Shown piece after piece: positions 16,825-25,645 of a DNA stretch of 64,000 nucleotides; positions within the stretch are counted from its first letter, which is position 1; the number at the start of each line of letters is the position of its first letter. Origin of the DNA: Sphingobium sp. (GTDB lineage: Bacteria; Pseudomonadota; Alphaproteobacteria; Sphingomonadales; Sphingomonadaceae); NCBI GenBank assembly GCA_003248935.1, contig QFQF01000007.1, positions 62,001 through 126,000 on the forward strand. Reading direction: 5' to 3'. A model generated the notes under the pieces. The model made no database searches and was not told the DNA's origin. It worked only from the letters and a program-made list of their open reading frames with translations. The position numbers and the translations under genes are program-made.

Positions 16825-17755
16825 GCCGGTCGCGCTCGCCGCGCTCGCCTTCGACGCGGCGATCGGATGGCCGCAGGGACTGTACCGCCGGATCGGCCAT
16901 CCGGTCGGCGCCTTTGCGGCGATCATCGCCCGCTGCGCCGCACAGGGCAATCGGCCGCAGTGGAGCGACGCTACACGGCGGGTTACGGGCATCGCAACGG
17001 TGCTGATGCTTATTGCCTTCGCCGGTGGCATCGCATGGTTGCTGGCCTCCTTCGCCCGGCATCTGTTGGGTAGTCTCGCGTGGCTGGCACTTGCCCTGTT
17101 TGCCTTCCCCGGCCTCGCGCAGCGCAGCCTGTTCGATCATGTCCGTCCGGTCGCTGGCGCGCTGGAGGCGGGCGATCTCCCCGCCGCACGGATCGCGGTC
17201 GGGCAGATCGTCGGACGGGACACCGCAACGCTGGACGAAGCGGGCGTCGCCCGCGCCGCGATCGAGAGCCTTGCCGAAAGCTTCTGCGACGGGGTGACCG
17301 CGCCACTGTTCTGGCTGATCGTCGGCGGACTGCCCGGCCTCTGGATCTACAAGGCGATCAACACCGCCGACAGCATGATCGGCCATCGCGAAGCGCCCTG
17401 GGGACCGTTCGGCTGGGCGGCGGCCCGAACCGACGACGCCCTGAACCTGATCCCGGCACGGATCGCGGGCATGCTGCTTTGCCTGGCCGGGGGCTACGGA
17501 TGGCGGATCATGCTGCGGCACGCCCATCGGCATACCTCCCCCAATGCTGGCTGGCCGGAGGCGGCCATGGCGGGTGCACTCGGCCTGCGGCTGGCCGGAC
17601 CGATCGCCTACGACGGTATCCCCCACGCCAAGCCCTGGATCGGCGAAGGCGCCGCCCCTGCCGATGCCGGAGCGATACGCCGGGCACTCACCCTCTACGT
17701 CCGCGCTTGCCTCTGCCTCTGGTTGATCGCAGGAGGGGTCGCATGGGCGCTCTGA
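16817..17755 (+). CDS. cbiB: Adenosylcobinamide-phosphate synthase
   Basis: A 312-residue membrane protein (CbiB; CobD in Pseudomonas naming) that attaches aminopropanol phosphate to adenosylcobyric acid. Family features are the N-terminal FDAAIGWPQGLYRRIGHPVG, ARAAIESLAESFCDGVTAPLFW, and YKAINTADSMIGHR. I chose GTG 16817 because it begins the usual hydrophobic start (MAEPVALAALAFD); a further start at 16790 adds an atypical extension. It overlaps the decarboxylase by 8 bases and cobQ by 13. Confidence 0.93.
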   Translation: MAEPVALAALAFDAAIGWPQGLYRRIGHPVGAFAAIIARCAAQGNRPQWSDATRRVTGIATVLMLIAFAGGIAWLLASFARHLLGSLAWLALALFAFPGLAQRSLFDHVRPVAGALEAGDLPAARIAVGQIVGRDTATLDEAGVARAAIESLAESFCDGVTAPLFWLIVGGLPGLWIYKAINTADSMIGHREAPWGPFGWAAARTDDALNLIPARIAGMLLCLAGGYGWRIMLRHAHRHTSPNAGWPEAAMAGALGLRLAGPIAYDGIPHAKPWIGEGAAPADAGAIRRALTLYVRACLCLWLIAGGVAWAL

Positions 17756-19200
17756 TGCTGCAGGGGACGGGGTCCGACGTCGGCAAGTCCGTGCTGGTTG
17801 CGGGTCTTTGCCGTGCACTTGTGCGCCGGGGCTTACGCGTCCGTCCGTTCAAACCACAGAACATGTCGAACAACGCCGCCGTTACCGCCGACGGGGGAGA
17901 GATCGGCCGCGCGCAGGCCCTGCAGGCGATCGCCGCCGGCGTGGAGCCGCATACCGACATGAACCCGGTGCTGCTGAAGCCGCAGGCCGATCGCACATCG
18001 CAACTCGTCGTCCACGGGCAGGTGCGCGGCACGATCGGCGGCGCCAGCTTCCGGGAGGCGCGACGACCGCTGCTGGGCGCGGTCATGGAGAGCTACGAGC
18101 GGCTGCGCGGCCAGTGCGACATCGTCGTCGTCGAGGGGGCGGGCTCTCCGGCGGAGATCAACCTGCGCGCCGGGGACATCGCGAACATGGGCTTTGCGCG
18201 CGCGGCGGGCGTACCGGTCGTGCTGGTCGGCGACATCGACCGGGGCGGCGTGATCGCGGCGGTGGTGGGCACCCGCGCGGTCATCGATCCCGATGATGCG
18301 GCGATGATCCACGGCTTCCTGATCAACAAGTTCCGGGGCGATCCATCGCTGTTCACCGACGGCTATCAGGCGATCGAGGCGCGGTCGGGCTGGCGCGGCT
18401 TCGGCGTCGTGCCCTGGCTGCCCGCAACCGCGCGCCTGCCGAGCGAGGACGCGGTCGTGCTGGAGAAGGCCGCCGCACCGGGCGAGGGGCGCGTGATCGT
18501 CGCCTGTCCGATCCTGCCGCGCATCGCCAATTTCGACGATCTCGACCCGCTGAAGCTGGAGCCGGGCGTCGACCTGCGGATGGTGCCGCCGGGCCAGCCG
18601 ATCCCGGCCGACGCGGCGCTGATCGTGCTGCCCGGATCGAAGGCGACGATCGCCGATCTTGCCGCGCTGCGCGCCGAGGGATGGGATATCGACATCGCCG
18701 CGCACCATCGGCGCGGCGGCACGATCCTGGGCCTGTGCGGCGGGTACCAGATGCTGGGGCGGACGATCGCCGACCCGCTCGGGCTGGAGGGCGCGGCAGC
18801 GGCGGTCGATGGACTGGGCCTACTCGCCGTCGATACCGTGCTCGGTCCTGCCAAGGCTCTGCGGCAGGTGACGGGGACAGCGCTGGGCGAACCGCTGGAG
18901 GGGTATGAGATGCATATGGGCGAGACCGACGGCATGGACCGGGAGCGGCCCTTCGCCCAGCTGGAAGGCGGACGGACGGACGGGGCGATGAGCGCGAACG
19001 GCCGCGTGATCGGCAGCTACGTCCACGGCCTCCTCACCCTTTCCGCGCAGCGCCGCGCGTTGCTGGCACGGATCGGCATCGCGGCGCGGGGCGGCGACTA
19101 TCGGGCCTCGGTCGAGGCCGCGATCGACGAGATCGCGGCGGCGCTGGAAAAGCATGTCGACATCGACGGCCTGATCGCACTGGCGGGGAAAGCCGCATGA
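17743..19200 (+). CDS. cobQ: Cobyric acid synthase (amidotransferase)
   Basis: A 485-residue glutamine-dependent enzyme amidating four side chains of adenosylcobyrinic acid a,c-diamide to give adenosylcobyric acid. The N-terminal dethiobiotin-synthetase-like domain has GTGSDVGKSVLVAGLCRAL and KPQNMSNNA. The C-terminal glutaminase domain has the nucleophile Cys in LGLCGGYQMLG and a late His in GSYVHGLL. A strong AGGAGGGG precedes ATG 17743. Its presence implies precursors upstream of cobyric acid reach the cell, yet no ring-synthesis genes are in view. Confidence 0.96.
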   Translation: MGALMLQGTGSDVGKSVLVAGLCRALVRRGLRVRPFKPQNMSNNAAVTADGGEIGRAQALQAIAAGVEPHTDMNPVLLKPQADRTSQLVVHGQVRGTIGGASFREARRPLLGAVMESYERLRGQCDIVVVEGAGSPAEINLRAGDIANMGFARAAGVPVVLVGDIDRGGVIAAVVGTRAVIDPDDAAMIHGFLINKFRGDPSLFTDGYQAIEARSGWRGFGVVPWLPATARLPSEDAVVLEKAAAPGEGRVIVACPILPRIANFDDLDPLKLEPGVDLRMVPPGQPIPADAALIVLPGSKATIADLAALRAEGWDIDIAAHHRRGGTILGLCGGYQMLGRTIADPLGLEGAAAAVDGLGLLAVDTVLGPAKALRQVTGTALGEPLEGYEMHMGETDGMDRERPFAQLEGGRTDGAMSANGRVIGSYVHGLLTLSAQRRALLARIGIAARGGDYRASVEAAIDEIAAALEKHVDIDGLIALAGKAA

Positions 19201-19706
19201 CCGGTGCATTGCTGGTCCTGGGCGGCGCGCGCTCGGGCAAGAGCCGCTACGCACAGGCCCGGGCCGAAGCCACGGGGCTCTCGCCGGTCTTCGTCGCGAC
19301 CGCGCAGGCCCATGATACGGAAATGGCGGACCGCATCGCCCGCCATCGCGACGATCGCGACGTCCGATGGCGGACGATCGAGGAACCCTTTGCCCTGCCC
19401 GACCTGATCGCGCGCGAGGCCGGGGGGGACAGGATATTGCTGATCGACTGCCTGACGCTCTGGGCATCGAACCTGATGCTGGCCGAACGCGACGGCGAGG
19501 CGGAAGGCGCGTTGCTCGTCCGGGCGATCTGCGCGGCGCACGGGCCGCTGATCCTGGTGTCGAACGAAGTGGGGCTGGGCATCGTACCGGACAATGCACT
19601 TGCCCGGCGTTTCCGTGATGTCGCAGGCCGCATCAATCAGCAGGTGGCGGCCGCCTGCGCCGAGGTGCAGTTCCTCGCCGCCGGTCTGCCGCTACGCCTC
19701 AAATAG
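19197..19706 (+). CDS. cobU: Adenosylcobinamide kinase / guanylyltransferase
   Basis: A 169-residue bifunctional enzyme (CobU; CobP) that phosphorylates adenosylcobinamide and adds GMP. The P-loop GGARSGKS lies at 8-15, followed by IARHRDDRDVRWRTIEEP and the family signature SNEVGLGIVPDNALARRFRD. It overlaps cobQ by ATGA and is the last gene of the coupled run. Its 3' end overlaps the convergent ogt gene by 8 bases. Confidence 0.95.
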   Translation: MTGALLVLGGARSGKSRYAQARAEATGLSPVFVATAQAHDTEMADRIARHRDDRDVRWRTIEEPFALPDLIAREAGGDRILLIDCLTLWASNLMLAERDGEAEGALLVRAICAAHGPLILVSNEVGLGIVPDNALARRFRDVAGRINQQVAAACAEVQFLAAGLPLRLK

Positions 19707-20187
19707 CGATTTGCCCCTCAAGACGCAGCAGATGCGCCTTCGCCTCCAGCCCGCCGGCAAAGCCGGTGAGCGCACCGCCGGTGCCGATGACCCGGTGGCA
19801 GGGCGCGATGATCGAGACCGGATTGCGGCCATTCGCCGCGCCAACCGCGCGCGAGGCGGTGGGACGGCCAATCTGTCGCGCGATCTCCCCGTAGCTGCGC
19901 GTCTCGCCGAAGGGTATGGTCAGCAGCGCCGCCCATACCTGCCGCTGGAAATCGGTGCCGCGCATCGCGAGCGGCACAGTGAAACGGGTCCGGCTCCCCG
20001 CGAAATACTCGCCCAGCTGCGTCCGCGCCTCGGCAAGCACCGGATGGTCGGGATCGTGTGTCATCGCGCCCAGCCGCACGCGATGGGGATCGTCATTTTC
20101 CCACAGCACCGCCACCAGTCCATCCGCGCTGGCGACCAGCTTCAATTCCCCGACCGGGGAAGGCATGCAGTCAAAGGCGTGGGTCAT
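19699..20187 (-). CDS. ogt: Methylated-DNA-protein-cysteine methyltransferase
   Basis: A 162-residue suicide repair protein removing alkyl groups from O6-alkylguanine. The acceptor Cys is C130 in IAPCHRVIG; SYGEIARQIG and ASRAVGAANGRNP form the DNA-binding helix-turn-helix and Asn hinge. The ATG at 20187 follows AGGAGACAGG; an upstream in-frame ATG at 20205 lacks this. It lacks the Ada regulatory domain, so it is a constitutive Ogt-type enzyme. It is convergent with and overlaps cobU. Confidence 0.93.
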   Translation of the reverse strand: MTHAFDCMPSPVGELKLVASADGLVAVLWENDDPHRVRLGAMTHDPDHPVLAEARTQLGEYFAGSRTRFTVPLAMRGTDFQRQVWAALLTIPFGETRSYGEIARQIGRPTASRAVGAANGRNPVSIIAPCHRVIGTGGALTGFAGGLEAKAHLLRLEGQIAI

Positions 20188-20280
20188 ATCCTGTCTCCTC
20201 TGCATGCCGGATACGGGAAAGGCGCCCCACCCGCTTCCCGGCGCTTGCGGCCAAAGCGCGGGACGGGCGCTCGACGACCG

Positions 20281-20730
20281 TCAGGCGGTTTCTTCCACCT
20301 GATCGAGATAGTCGCCATAGCCCTCGGCCTCCATCTCCTCACGCGGCACGAAACGCAGGGAGGCGGAATTGATGCAGTAGCGCAGCCCCCCCCGGTCGCG
20401 CGGACCGTCGGGGAAGACATGGCCCAGATGGCTGTCGCCATGGGCGGAACGCACCTCCGTGCGGACCATGCCGTGGGTCGTGTCGGTCAGTTCCGCGACA
20501 TGGGCGGGTGCGATCGGCTTCGTGAAGCTCGGCCAGCCGCAGCCGGACTCATATTTGTCGGACGAGGCGAACAGCGGCTCGCCCGAAACGATGTCGACAT
20601 AGATGCCCGCCTTCTTGTTGTGGAGATAGGCGCCGGTGCCGGGACGTTCGGTGCCGCTTTCCTGCGTCACCCAGAACTGCTCGGGCGTGAGGGCGGCGAG
20701 CGCTTCGTCGGTCTTGCTGTATACGGCCAT
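20281..20730 (-). CDS. msrB: Peptide-methionine (R)-S-oxide reductase
   Basis: A 149-residue repair enzyme reducing methionine-R-sulfoxide. The catalytic Cys is C119 in GLRYCINSASLRF, and C64 in ESGCGWPSF is the probable resolving Cys; HGDSHLGHVFPDGP is conserved. The two zinc-binding CxxC motifs of many MsrB proteins are absent, so this is a zinc-free form. The start at 20730 has GGAGGACC just upstream. Divergent from the next hydrolase gene. Confidence 0.95.
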   Translation of the reverse strand: MAVYSKTDEALAALTPEQFWVTQESGTERPGTGAYLHNKKAGIYVDIVSGEPLFASSDKYESGCGWPSFTKPIAPAHVAELTDTTHGMVRTEVRSAHGDSHLGHVFPDGPRDRGGLRYCINSASLRFVPREEMEAEGYGDYLDQVEETA

Positions 20731-20872
20731 GCGGTCCTCCTCTTGCGTGACGCCGAAGATCGGCCTGAAGATCGATCGGTAGATGGGAGTGCGGACGGCA
20801 TTTGTCGAGACGACGCCCCGCCGCTTGCCCCCGAACGGACAAGACGCCATTTTAGCGTGAAGGAGGCGAGCG

Positions 20873-21463
20873 ATGATGCGGTTCGTGGTCGTGGTCGATA
20901 CACAACGGGACTTCATGGCGGCCGACGGCGCATTGAGCGTTGCCGGGGCCGAGGCGCTGGCCGGGCCGATGCGGAACTGGCTTGCGGCGTTGGACCCGGC
21001 CGACACGGCGGGCGTCCTCTTCACCTTCGACACCCATGTGCCGGAGGTCTATGCCGGTTCGCCCGAAGCACAGATGTTCCCGCCCCATTGCCTGCGCGGG
21101 ACGCCGGGGTGGAGCAACATGCTGGACGTATCCCTTGTTCCCCCGGCGATCCCGACCTGGCGGATCGAAAAAGGGGTGTTCGACATGTGGGCGGAGGATG
21201 GGCTGTCGATCGAGCCGGTCAACATCGCCGACGCCGCTCCGATCCCGCGCGAACGCTTCTTCGCCGGCCTGAAAGCTCAAGGCGTCACTGAGGTCACCGT
21301 GATCGGCGTAGCGGCCGACTATTGCGTCCGCTGGGCCGTGGCGGGCCTGATCGAACGGGGCTTCGCCGTCACCGTACCCGCCGCGCTCACCCGCGGCATC
21401 GACCGGCAGATCGACACTGTCGCGCGGGAGGATTTCGCAGGAACGGCACTCGCCATCGCCTGA
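20873..21463 (+). CDS. Isochorismatase-fold cysteine hydrolase, nicotinamidase-like
   Basis: A 196-residue cytoplasmic hydrolase with the full catalytic triad: D9 (VVVVDTQRDF), K100 (RIEKGVFDMW) and C151 (AADYCVRWA). D53 and H55 in FDTHVPEVY and H72 in PPHC resemble the metal-binding site of nicotinamidases, though one ligand position is unclear. The likely reaction is amide hydrolysis, perhaps nicotinamide to nicotinate. It starts with ATGATG after GGAGG and ends 13 bp from the convergent molybdenum hydroxylase subunit. The substrate is an inference. Confidence 0.75.
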   Translation: MMRFVVVVDTQRDFMAADGALSVAGAEALAGPMRNWLAALDPADTAGVLFTFDTHVPEVYAGSPEAQMFPPHCLRGTPGWSNMLDVSLVPPAIPTWRIEKGVFDMWAEDGLSIEPVNIADAAPIPRERFFAGLKAQGVTEVTVIGVAADYCVRWAVAGLIERGFAVTVPAALTRGIDRQIDTVAREDFAGTALAIA

Positions 21464-21476
21464 GCCCCCGCAGCCG

Positions 21477-23768
21477 TCAGGCGATGGCGGCCCGCACCTG
21501 ATCCGGCGTGATCGGCAGGTGGCGCAGACGCGCACCGACCGCCGCGAAGATGGCATTGCCGATCGCTGGGGCGACAACCGTCACGGCGGGCTCGCCCAGG
21601 CCGACCGGCACCTCGTCGCTCTGCACGAAGCTGATGTCGAGTTCCGGCACGTCGGCGATGCGCAGCGGCATGTAGGTGTCGAGATTGACGTCCCGCACCA
21701 TGCCGTTGGCGAACTCCGTGCCCTCGTGCAAGGCCATGCTGAGCCCCCACAGCGCCGCGCCCTGCGTCTGCGCCAGCGCGCCGTCCGGGTCGACGATCGT
21801 ACCCGCGTCGGTGACCACCGTCAGCTTCTCGACCGTAACCACGCCCGTGCGCCGGTCGACGCGTACCCGCGCCGCACAGGCCACCCAGGTCGGCATGTCG
21901 CGCTCCTGCCCGAAGCTGGTGGCGATCCCCAGTCCGGTGTCGCGCGGCAGGGCCTGGCCCCAACCGGCGCGCTCCGCCGCCTGCTTTACGACCGCTGCCT
22001 GACGCAGTGCGCCGCCGACCGCATTGGGCGCGCTGCCGACGTTGCGGCCACGGCCGTTAAGCAGCTTCAGGCGAAAGGTCACCGGATCGACCTTCGCATG
22101 TTGCGCGGCCTCATCCATGAAGCTCTCCACGGCCCAATTCGTCCAGCCGGGACCAACCGAACGGAGCCAGCCCGGACGGAAGCTGCTGTTTGCCAGATCG
22201 TTGGAGATCGCGCGCACCCGCTGTTGCCCGACATCGTACCAATGATCCGCCCCGGCGATCGCGAACGGATCGAACTTCCCGTTCTTGCCGGGCGCCAGGA
22301 AGCCGGGCACCATCACCTCCGTCGGCCAGCCGGCGCAGGCATGATGCTCCATCGCGATCACGCCGCCGCCTGTACCGAACGCCATGCGCAAGCGCTGGAC
22401 GGAGGCCGAGCGCACCGAATCGAAACGCGAATCGTCTTCCCGTGTCAGCACCAGCTTCAGCGGGCGGCCGATCGCCCGCGTACCGAGTGCGGCGGGCACC
22501 GCATAATCACCGTTGAGGCGCCGCCCGAACCCGCCCCCGAGCATGTAAGTGCGCAGGACGATCCGGTTCTCCGGCAGGTTCAGCGCCTTGGACAGTGTCG
22601 GCAGGATCAGCGACTGCCACTGGTTACCGGTGTGGATTTCCATGACGCCGTCCGTCTCGACGGCGAGCGCATTCACCGGCTCCAGCTGGAAATGCAGGAC
22701 GGTGGCCGTGGTATATTCCTGCTCGATCGTACTGGCGGCCGACCGGAACGCCCCGGCCGTGTCACCCGGCCCCACATCGAGGTCGACGCCCGCATCCGTC
22801 CGGCCGATCAGCGACCGGGCATGATCCTGGATATCCTTTTCCGAAACGTCGATGCCGGCGCCGCCAGCCCACTGAACCTCCACCAGATCGGCCGCCCGGA
22901 TCGCCGCATAATAGCTTTCCGCGACCACCAGCACCCAACCCGGCACGGTCTGCGACGGGTCATCCAGCGCGATGCTCTTCAGATATCCCTTCACCGTCTT
23001 TGCGGCGCTGTCGTCGATCGAAACGACCTTGGACCCGTTGCGGGTCGGCGGCAGTTTCGGGCGGGCATAGACCATGCCCGGCAATGTCGCATCGATGCCG
23101 TAGCGCGCCGTGCCGTCCGTCTTCGTCGCGACATCAAGCGCCTTGACGGGGAAGCCGATCAGCCGCCGCTCGGACACCGGCTTGATCGGCAGCTTGTCGA
23201 GTTCCTCCTCCGAAAACTGGCGGATGGCGCCGCCGCGGCGCGCGATCTCCCCGAAGCTGATCGAACGGCCGCCCGCGATGACCTTGCCCTGTTTCGCGCG
23301 ACAGGCGGATGGCGACACGCCCAACAGCCGGGCACCCGCCTCCACCAGAGCCGTGCGTCCAGCCGCGCCCGCACGGCTGAACAACGGGAATGTCTGCCAG
23401 ACGGACCAGCTGCCGCCGGTCACCATGAGCCCCCATTTGGGGTCGGTGTCGACGTGGACGATGCGGACCTTGTCCCAGTCCGCCTCCAGTTCGTCGGCAA
23501 GGATGCGGGCGAGCGCGGTGCCGACATGCTGGCCCATCTCCGCACGGATGATATTGACGGTCACGACATCGTCAGCGCCTATCGAGAACCACAAAGCGGG
23601 ATCGAGGGTCGGCGGCACTGCCGGCGCGACGGCACCGCCGGGTACGGCCGGGTCCATCGCCGCCATCGCCAGCCGGGCGAAGCCGAAGGCAAGGCCGGTG
23701 CCGGCGGCCGCGACAAGGAAGCCGCGCCGCGAAAGCGGATGCGTCTCCCGCTCGATCAGCCGGCTCAT
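21477..23768 (-). CDS. Molybdopterin hydroxylase large subunit (IorB/NicB-like), Tat-exported
   Basis: A 763-residue xanthine-oxidase-family molybdenum subunit. A Tat signal (SRRGFLVAAAGTGLAFGFA) directs it to the periplasm. Motifs include MLGGGFGRRLNGDY, DAGTIVDPDGALAQTQGA and the late VGLGEPAVTVVAPAIGNAI with the conserved catalytic Glu region. Isoquinoline 1-oxidoreductase and related enzymes hydroxylate N-heteroaromatics or oxidise aldehydes. It is coupled by ATGA to its iron-sulphur partner and fed electrons out through the cytochrome c encoded first in this operon. The exact substrate is unknown. Confidence 0.87.
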   Translation of the reverse strand: MSRLIERETHPLSRRGFLVAAAGTGLAFGFARLAMAAMDPAVPGGAVAPAVPPTLDPALWFSIGADDVVTVNIIRAEMGQHVGTALARILADELEADWDKVRIVHVDTDPKWGLMVTGGSWSVWQTFPLFSRAGAAGRTALVEAGARLLGVSPSACRAKQGKVIAGGRSISFGEIARRGGAIRQFSEEELDKLPIKPVSERRLIGFPVKALDVATKTDGTARYGIDATLPGMVYARPKLPPTRNGSKVVSIDDSAAKTVKGYLKSIALDDPSQTVPGWVLVVAESYYAAIRAADLVEVQWAGGAGIDVSEKDIQDHARSLIGRTDAGVDLDVGPGDTAGAFRSAASTIEQEYTTATVLHFQLEPVNALAVETDGVMEIHTGNQWQSLILPTLSKALNLPENRIVLRTYMLGGGFGRRLNGDYAVPAALGTRAIGRPLKLVLTREDDSRFDSVRSASVQRLRMAFGTGGGVIAMEHHACAGWPTEVMVPGFLAPGKNGKFDPFAIAGADHWYDVGQQRVRAISNDLANSSFRPGWLRSVGPGWTNWAVESFMDEAAQHAKVDPVTFRLKLLNGRGRNVGSAPNAVGGALRQAAVVKQAAERAGWGQALPRDTGLGIATSFGQERDMPTWVACAARVRVDRRTGVVTVEKLTVVTDAGTIVDPDGALAQTQGAALWGLSMALHEGTEFANGMVRDVNLDTYMPLRIADVPELDISFVQSDEVPVGLGEPAVTVVAPAIGNAIFAAVGARLRHLPITPDQVRAAIA

Positions 23769-24247
23769 GCCTTCGCTCCCGCCTGATCAGGCGCGGAGAG
23801 CGCATTGGCTGCGTCGCGGATCGCGGCGCGAATCCGCACATAGGTCATGCACCGGCACAGATTGCCCGTCATGACGGCGTCGATGTCGGCGTCGGTGGGA
23901 GTAGGGAAATCCTTCAGCATGGCTGCCGCCTGCATGATCTGGCCGGACTGGCAGTATCCGCATTGCGGCACCTGAATCTCCCGCCACGCCCGCTGGACGG
24001 GATGGTCGGCGGCCGGATCGAGTCCCTCGATCGTGGTGACCTCCGCCCCCTCGACCGCGCCGACCGGCGTGATACAGGATCGCGTCGCCCGCCCGCCGAC
24101 ATGAACGGTGCACGCGCCGCACATGCCGATACCACAGCCGAACTTCGTGCCGGTCAGTCCGATCTCGTCGCGGATCACCCACAGCAGTGGCGTGTCGTCC
24201 TCAATCGCGACCTTCACCGCCTTGCCGTTGATCGAGAAGCTGGTCAT
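23765..24247 (-). CDS. [2Fe-2S] subunit of molybdenum hydroxylase (IorA-like)
   Basis: A 160-residue small subunit. The N-terminal plant-type ferredoxin domain has FGCGIGMCGACTVHV plus a further Cys (SCI), and the C-terminal four-helix domain has CGYCQSGQ and CRCMTY; all eight ligands for two clusters are there. It carries electrons from the molybdenum site of the large subunit. I chose ATG 24247 since it starts the ferredoxin fold and lies 11 bp after the cytochrome stop. No signal peptide of its own, so it would be co-exported with the Tat-tagged large subunit. Confidence 0.93.
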   Translation of the reverse strand: MTSFSINGKAVKVAIEDDTPLLWVIRDEIGLTGTKFGCGIGMCGACTVHVGGRATRSCITPVGAVEGAEVTTIEGLDPAADHPVQRAWREIQVPQCGYCQSGQIMQAAAMLKDFPTPTDADIDAVMTGNLCRCMTYVRIRAAIRDAANALSAPDQAGAKA

Positions 24248-24257
24248 CGCCGCCACC

Positions 24258-25550
24258 TCATTCCTGTTCCGTTGCCTGGGCGCGAATCTTCGCCACCGTC
24301 TTCTCCACGTCCGTCCAGGGCGCCTTGTCCGTCCGGGTCGCACGCAGGTAGGTCGCGATGCGCGCCACATCTGCGTCCGAGAAGTGCGAAAAGGCAGGCA
24401 TGACGACCCCGGGCACGCCGTCGGCGCTGCCGATGCCGTGCAGGATGACCTGAATGAGGTTGGTGGGATCGCCAAGGTTCAGCGCGTTGTTGAGCGCCAG
24501 CTGCGGCCGCAGCGGATTGACCGCGTCCGCCCCGTTATAGTGGCAGGAGGCGCAGGCGGCGGCATAGAGCCGGGCAGCGGGATCATAGGTCAGGCCGATG
24601 CCGATCCGATCGGTGGCCAAAGCCTTCGCCACGATCGGCGCCGGATCGACGCTCTTGCCCACGGTGCCGTTGATGTCGGCGAAATAGGTGGCGATCGCCT
24701 CGATATCCGACGGAGGCAGGGCCGCGAGTTCCCGCGTGACCGGCGCCATCGGCCCGGCCGCCGTCCCGTGATAGCGGCTGACCCCGGTGCCGAGATAGGC
24801 GACCAGTTCCGCCTTGTCCCAAGGCAACGGCGAGGGGTTGGAGCGATCGAGCGGCGGCGCCACCCAGTTGTCGATGGCTGCCCCGGCATAAGCCTGCGCC
24901 TGCTTCTCGGCCCCCAGAATGTTGCGGGGCGTGTGACAGGCACCGCAATGGCTCAATCCCTCCGCCAGATAGGCGCCCCGGTTCCAGGCCGCGTCCTTGG
25001 CCGGATTGGCCTCGAACGGCTTCGGATGGAAGAACAGCAACTTCCATCCGGCCTGCAACATGCGGATGTTGAGCGGGAAGGGCACGGTGTTCCGGCGCGC
25101 CTCGGCCCTGACCGCGGGCCGGGTCATTACAAAGGCATAGAGCGCGGAAATATCCTGATCGGTGAGCTTGTTGAAATGGTCATAGGGAAAGGCGGGGAAC
25201 AGATGACTGCCGTCCCGCGCGACGCCCTCCCGCATCGCACGGCGAAACGCCTCTTCCGACCAGTCGCCGATCCCGCTCGCGACATCGGGCGTGATATTGG
25301 TCGAATAGATGGTGCCGAACTGGGTCGCCATGGCATAGCCGCCCGCGTAAGGACGGCCACCCTTCACCGTGTGGCAACTCGCGCAATAGCCCGCACTCGC
25401 CAGCATCTCGCCCCGGGCGATCAGCGCCGCCGGGAAACTGGCGCGGGTCGGCGGCGCGACCGGCGCGATGGCCGGACGCCAGGCCAGGAAAAGAAATCCG
25501 GCGAGACCCAGAACGACGACGAGGCCAACGATCGCGAACGCGCGTTTCAT
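24258..25550 (-). CDS. Three-haem membrane-anchored cytochrome c
   Basis: A 430-residue cytochrome with an N-terminal membrane anchor (residues 4-24) and three CxxCH haem sites: CASCH 56-60, CGACH 202-206 and CASCH 333-337. This is the layout of the cytochrome subunits of periplasmic dehydrogenases. Being first in the operon before the IorA/IorB-like subunits, it should take their electrons to the respiratory chain. It ends 11 bp from the iron-sulphur gene. LysR gene 25646-26551 lies 95 bp upstream in the same direction. Confidence 0.92.
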   Translation of the reverse strand: MKRAFAIVGLVVVLGLAGFLFLAWRPAIAPVAPPTRASFPAALIARGEMLASAGYCASCHTVKGGRPYAGGYAMATQFGTIYSTNITPDVASGIGDWSEEAFRRAMREGVARDGSHLFPAFPYDHFNKLTDQDISALYAFVMTRPAVRAEARRNTVPFPLNIRMLQAGWKLLFFHPKPFEANPAKDAAWNRGAYLAEGLSHCGACHTPRNILGAEKQAQAYAGAAIDNWVAPPLDRSNPSPLPWDKAELVAYLGTGVSRYHGTAAGPMAPVTRELAALPPSDIEAIATYFADINGTVGKSVDPAPIVAKALATDRIGIGLTYDPAARLYAAACASCHYNGADAVNPLRPQLALNNALNLGDPTNLIQVILHGIGSADGVPGVVMPAFSHFSDADVARIATYLRATRTDKAPWTDVEKTVAKIRAQATEQE

Positions 25551-25645
25551 CGTGACGATAATCCGGACATGACGGCCTCCTCAGCATCCGACGCCTGACG
25601 GCCATCCACAGCTATACGCCTTTGCGCGCCGCCGCCAAGTGCCCG

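Noticed and set aside
19699..20205. The ogt start at 20205
   Set aside because: The ATG at 20187 has AGGAGACAGG directly upstream and gives the normal N-terminus; the six extra codons lack support.
21519..23786. A 755-codon open frame on the forward strand opposite the molybdenum hydroxylase large subunit
   Set aside because: It shows no recognisable motif and is rich in Arg, His and Asp as expected from the complement of GC-rich codons; the reverse-strand gene has a clear Tat signal and family motifs.
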